A stretch of DNA of 7,688 nucleotides from Planctomycetaceae bacterium (GTDB taxonomy: Bacteria; Planctomycetota; Planctomycetia; Pirellulales; Thermoguttaceae): the NCBI GenBank assembly GCA_031266315.1, contig JAISBG010000321.1:1-7688 (forward strand), in the 5' to 3' direction. Below the pieces are notes generated by a model that had not been told where the DNA came from, did not search any database, and saw only the letters and a program-made list of their open reading frames with translations. Below, in pieces: positions 5,826 through 7,688 of the stretch; the stretch's first letter is position 1; every line of letters begins with the position of its first letter. The position numbers and the translations under genes were made by a program.

Positions 5826-6374
5826 TTATTCTCTGTTATTTCGTTTGGATTTCAGATAATCGCGGCAACGGTTCAGAAATATCTGATAGCCTTCGCTTTG
5901 ATAATCAGGATAACTCCAAGGTAAGGCTTTCCATTTTTTTTGTACAAATAATAATGTTGTTTCGGCAAAAATTCCGTCGGCAAGATAAATCCGGTGAGCG
6001 TGATCTTTGGTCGATGCCAGAATCAATTTTCCAAGATCAAGATAACCGGGGTCAAGATTCAAAGGTCGTTCAATGGTTTGATGTTTCAGAATTGTTTGAA
6101 ATTCGGTTTCCCAGTCATTTGTTAGACATTTGATTTTCGGGAGTTCCGACGGATCAATCAGATTTTGGAATGCCCATAATCGTTTCGGTAATATTTGACC
6201 CATTGTCGGAGCATAATAATCGGTAAATGTTTCAAACGGAAACGCTTCGCTTTCCAAAATAATCGTACCAAAATACTCCTCAGCACGCTGCCGCGCCCAA
6301 GTGAACGCGGTATCCAGAGAACTGAATACCGCCATAAAAAGAAGTACCGGAAACGGTTGACGTATTTGACCCAT
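5826..6374 (-). CDS. DUF4416 family protein
   Basis: This complete 182-residue protein matches the DUF4416 family along its whole length, as I remember its consensus. It shows RQPFPVLLFMAVFSS near the N-terminus, ESEAFPFETFTDYY (41-54), MG (58-59), LIDPSEL (72-78), NLDPGYL (106-112), STKDHAHRIYL (121-131) and PWSYPDY (152-158). The acidic, histidine- and tyrosine-rich conserved blocks suggest a ligand- or metal-binding cytoplasmic protein, but no reaction is established for the family. There is no signal peptide. It lies 27 bases after the TlpA-like stop on the same strand, so co-transcription is likely. The ATG start fits the family N-terminus. No Shine-Dalgarno is present; the leader before the ATG is nearly all A and T. 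Confidence 0.92.
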   Translation of the reverse strand: MGQIRQPFPVLLFMAVFSSLDTAFTWARQRAEEYFGTIILESEAFPFETFTDYYAPTMGQILPKRLWAFQNLIDPSELPKIKCLTNDWETEFQTILKHQTIERPLNLDPGYLDLGKLILASTKDHAHRIYLADGIFAETTLLFVQKKWKALPWSYPDYQSEGYQIFLNRCRDYLKSKRNNRE

Positions 6375-6401
6375 ATTTTTGTTTTTTTAATCTTAAATTT
6401 T

Positions 6402-7598
6402 TTATTGTTTCAAATTTTTAGAACTTCCCATAAATTGCCGTTTCAAAGCGGCTTCAAGACGTTGACCGCGTGCGTTGGAATTAACGAGTTTTCCTTCACG
6501 GTCAATAAGAAACATTGTCGGATACGCTTTGATTCCGTATTGACGTTCAATACTTGGCAATCGTTTGGAAACAGTCAACATTTCCGAAACAACCGTCCAG
6601 GAAATATTGTGTTCCTCGATCATTTTTTTCAGGTTTTCCGGTTTATCACCGCCGATACCAACAATTTCAAAACCTTGATCGTGATATTGTGCGTAAATTT
6701 CTTTCAAGCGCGGTAGTTCTTCAATACAAGGAACGCACCATGAAGCGAAAAAATCAACCAGAACTACTTTACCGCGTAACGTTTTGATGTCGAATTGTTT
6801 TCCGTCCAGCGAAAAACCTTGCAAAGTAAATTCCTGACCAAGACGTTTTGTAGCAGAATTAATTTGTTTGAGCATTTCCTGATAAGCCGGTAATGATTCC
6901 GATTGGAGGATTGCGGTCAATTCTTTAAGCCCCGTTTCGATTAGTCCTTTCTTTTTCAGTTTTAGTTCCGCAATTTCCATCCATTCGATGAAATTCAACG
7001 CAAACCCGTTTGGAAAATCAATCGGTTCACGACGGAGTAACGAAAAAAAGATTTTCGTAATTCGTTCAAATTCTTTTTCGTTCGGATTTTTCTTGACAAA
7101 CAAATCAATTTGCCGTTGTAAATCCAGCAATCTTGCTTTCTTGGCTTCACGTGATTTCGGCATGAGCGTGTCCAACTCATCAAGATAAGATTCCAATTTT
7201 TGAACAGTATCAGGATCATTTTCCGCTTTTGCCAAACCAAACAGACCTTGAAATTTGAACAGAAATAGTTGAGAACGCAACGGCTCTTCCGGTTTGCGGC
7301 TCAATGCCGTATCGGTAATTTCGATAATAAATTTCGCTTTTCGGATAAATTCGTTCAACGATTCTTGTTGCGAATGATCAGGCGGAGTTGGATCTTTCTG
7401 CAACATTTTTTGTGCATATTCCAAAAGTTCTTTAGGAGTCTTATCGGTTGGAATGGCATAAATATCCGTTGTTTGTCCTGTTTTTACCGGTTGCTGCGCC
7501 GGTGATTGACCGCACGTAACCAAAACCGACAAACAAATGTTACAAAATAAAACAACGAACCATACCAATATTCCGAAACGAATAAATACATAACGCAT
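6402..7598 (-). CDS. TlpA-like membrane-tethered thioredoxin-fold disulfide reductase with helical N-terminal region
   Basis: The product is 398 residues from ATG at 7598. A hydrophobic export/anchor segment covers roughly residues 5-28 (FIRFGILVWFVVLF...). Next comes a lysine- and glutamate-rich, probably all-helical region (about 50-250) that may be TPR-like. The C-terminal third (about 255-395) is a TlpA/AhpC-type thioredoxin fold. It shows LRGKVVLVDFFASWCVPCIEEL with catalytic cysteines at about 288 and 291, GIGGDKPENLKKMIEEH, and YPTMFLIDREGKLV with the cis-proline at about 360. It should reduce or exchange disulfides in extracytoplasmic proteins, using electrons from a membrane partner such as CcdA/DsbD that is not in this window. 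The end of the signal reads LVTCGQ; threonine before the cysteine makes a poor lipobox, so lipidation is uncertain. An upstream TTG (7604) is also in frame, but the ribosome site favours ATG 7598. It is the first gene of a likely minus-strand operon. Confidence 0.9.
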   Translation of the reverse strand: MRYVFIRFGILVWFVVLFCNICLSVLVTCGQSPAQQPVKTGQTTDIYAIPTDKTPKELLEYAQKMLQKDPTPPDHSQQESLNEFIRKAKFIIEITDTALSRKPEEPLRSQLFLFKFQGLFGLAKAENDPDTVQKLESYLDELDTLMPKSREAKKARLLDLQRQIDLFVKKNPNEKEFERITKIFFSLLRREPIDFPNGFALNFIEWMEIAELKLKKKGLIETGLKELTAILQSESLPAYQEMLKQINSATKRLGQEFTLQGFSLDGKQFDIKTLRGKVVLVDFFASWCVPCIEELPRLKEIYAQYHDQGFEIVGIGGDKPENLKKMIEEHNISWTVVSEMLTVSKRLPSIERQYGIKAYPTMFLIDREGKLVNSNARGQRLEAALKRQFMGSSKNLKQ

Positions 7599-7607
7599 GA
7601 TCAATTT

Positions 7608-7612
7608 TCCTT
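7608..7612 (-). promoter_or_regulatory. Shine-Dalgarno site deciding the TlpA-like start
   Basis: On the minus strand AAGGA ends nine bases before ATG 7598 but only three bases before TTG 7604. Normal spacing therefore selects the ATG. It is the best-placed ribosome site in the window. Confidence 0.7.
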
Positions 7613-7688
7613 TCTTGTGTTATATTTTAATTTTATTCTTATACTGTGTTAGAGTATATTGGATAATTTTCAAGTTTTAAATAATTAT
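7613..7688 (-). promoter_or_regulatory. AT-rich region upstream of the TlpA-like operon, probable promoter region
   Basis: About 75 very AT-rich bases lie upstream of the first minus-strand gene up to the window edge. On the minus strand there is a TTGAAA and, further on, TATACT and TATAAG. The spacings (about 9 and 24 bases) do not fit a standard sigma-70 pair. A promoter is expected here by position, but I cannot place it from sequence. Confidence 0.35.

Noticed and set aside
6195..6716. 173-codon plus-strand frame
   Set aside because: It spans the antisense of the DUF4416 start, the intergenic gap and the thioredoxin domain, all of which are well supported on the other strand.

Overview
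The window looks like a moderately AT-rich member of the Planctomycetota, probably Pirellulales-like. This is inferred from protein families, not from any marker gene. The evidence is the H-X9-DG tail of a DUF1559 pseudopilin-like protein, a small planctomycete-style lipoprotein after it, a TlpA-type thioredoxin with a long helical N-terminal region, and a very large exported protein with the RRW(L)xPxDR...WPxGxxRYLP signature that I associate with planctomycetes.

Layout, left to right. Bases 2-142 hold the last codons of a plus-strand DUF1559 gene. Bases 143-633 have no gene and are mostly one palindromic, hairpin-packed element (element 1, 152-603), closed by a perfect 17-bp terminal inverted repeat and carrying a 48-bp tandem duplication at its centre. 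A 127-residue lipoprotein gene follows (634-1017, plus). Bases 1018-1494 again have no gene. They hold a second nested palindromic element (element 2, 1050-1437) with a perfect 35-bp inverted repeat, lying between two converging genes. The rest is minus strand, transcribed right to left: TlpA-like protein (7598-6402), DUF4416 protein (6374-5826) and the roughly 1400-residue exported membrane-anchored protein (5688-1495). The first two are probably one transcript (27-base gap). The third may share it or have its own promoter in the 137-base gap.

Function. Three or four products act outside the cytoplasmic membrane: the pseudopilin-like protein, the lipoprotein, the membrane-tethered thioredoxin and the giant protein. 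The DUF4416 protein has no export signal and no known reaction. The giant protein has about nine cysteines after its signal peptide, so a link to the thiol-redox protein is possible but speculative.

The most unusual content is the two intergenic elements. Their primary sequences differ but their architecture is the same: two half-elements in inverted orientation, each built of short perfect hairpins, with left and right copies differing by paired (compensatory) stem changes while loops stay constant. They may be non-autonomous mobile elements, structured RNAs, terminators or a mixture.
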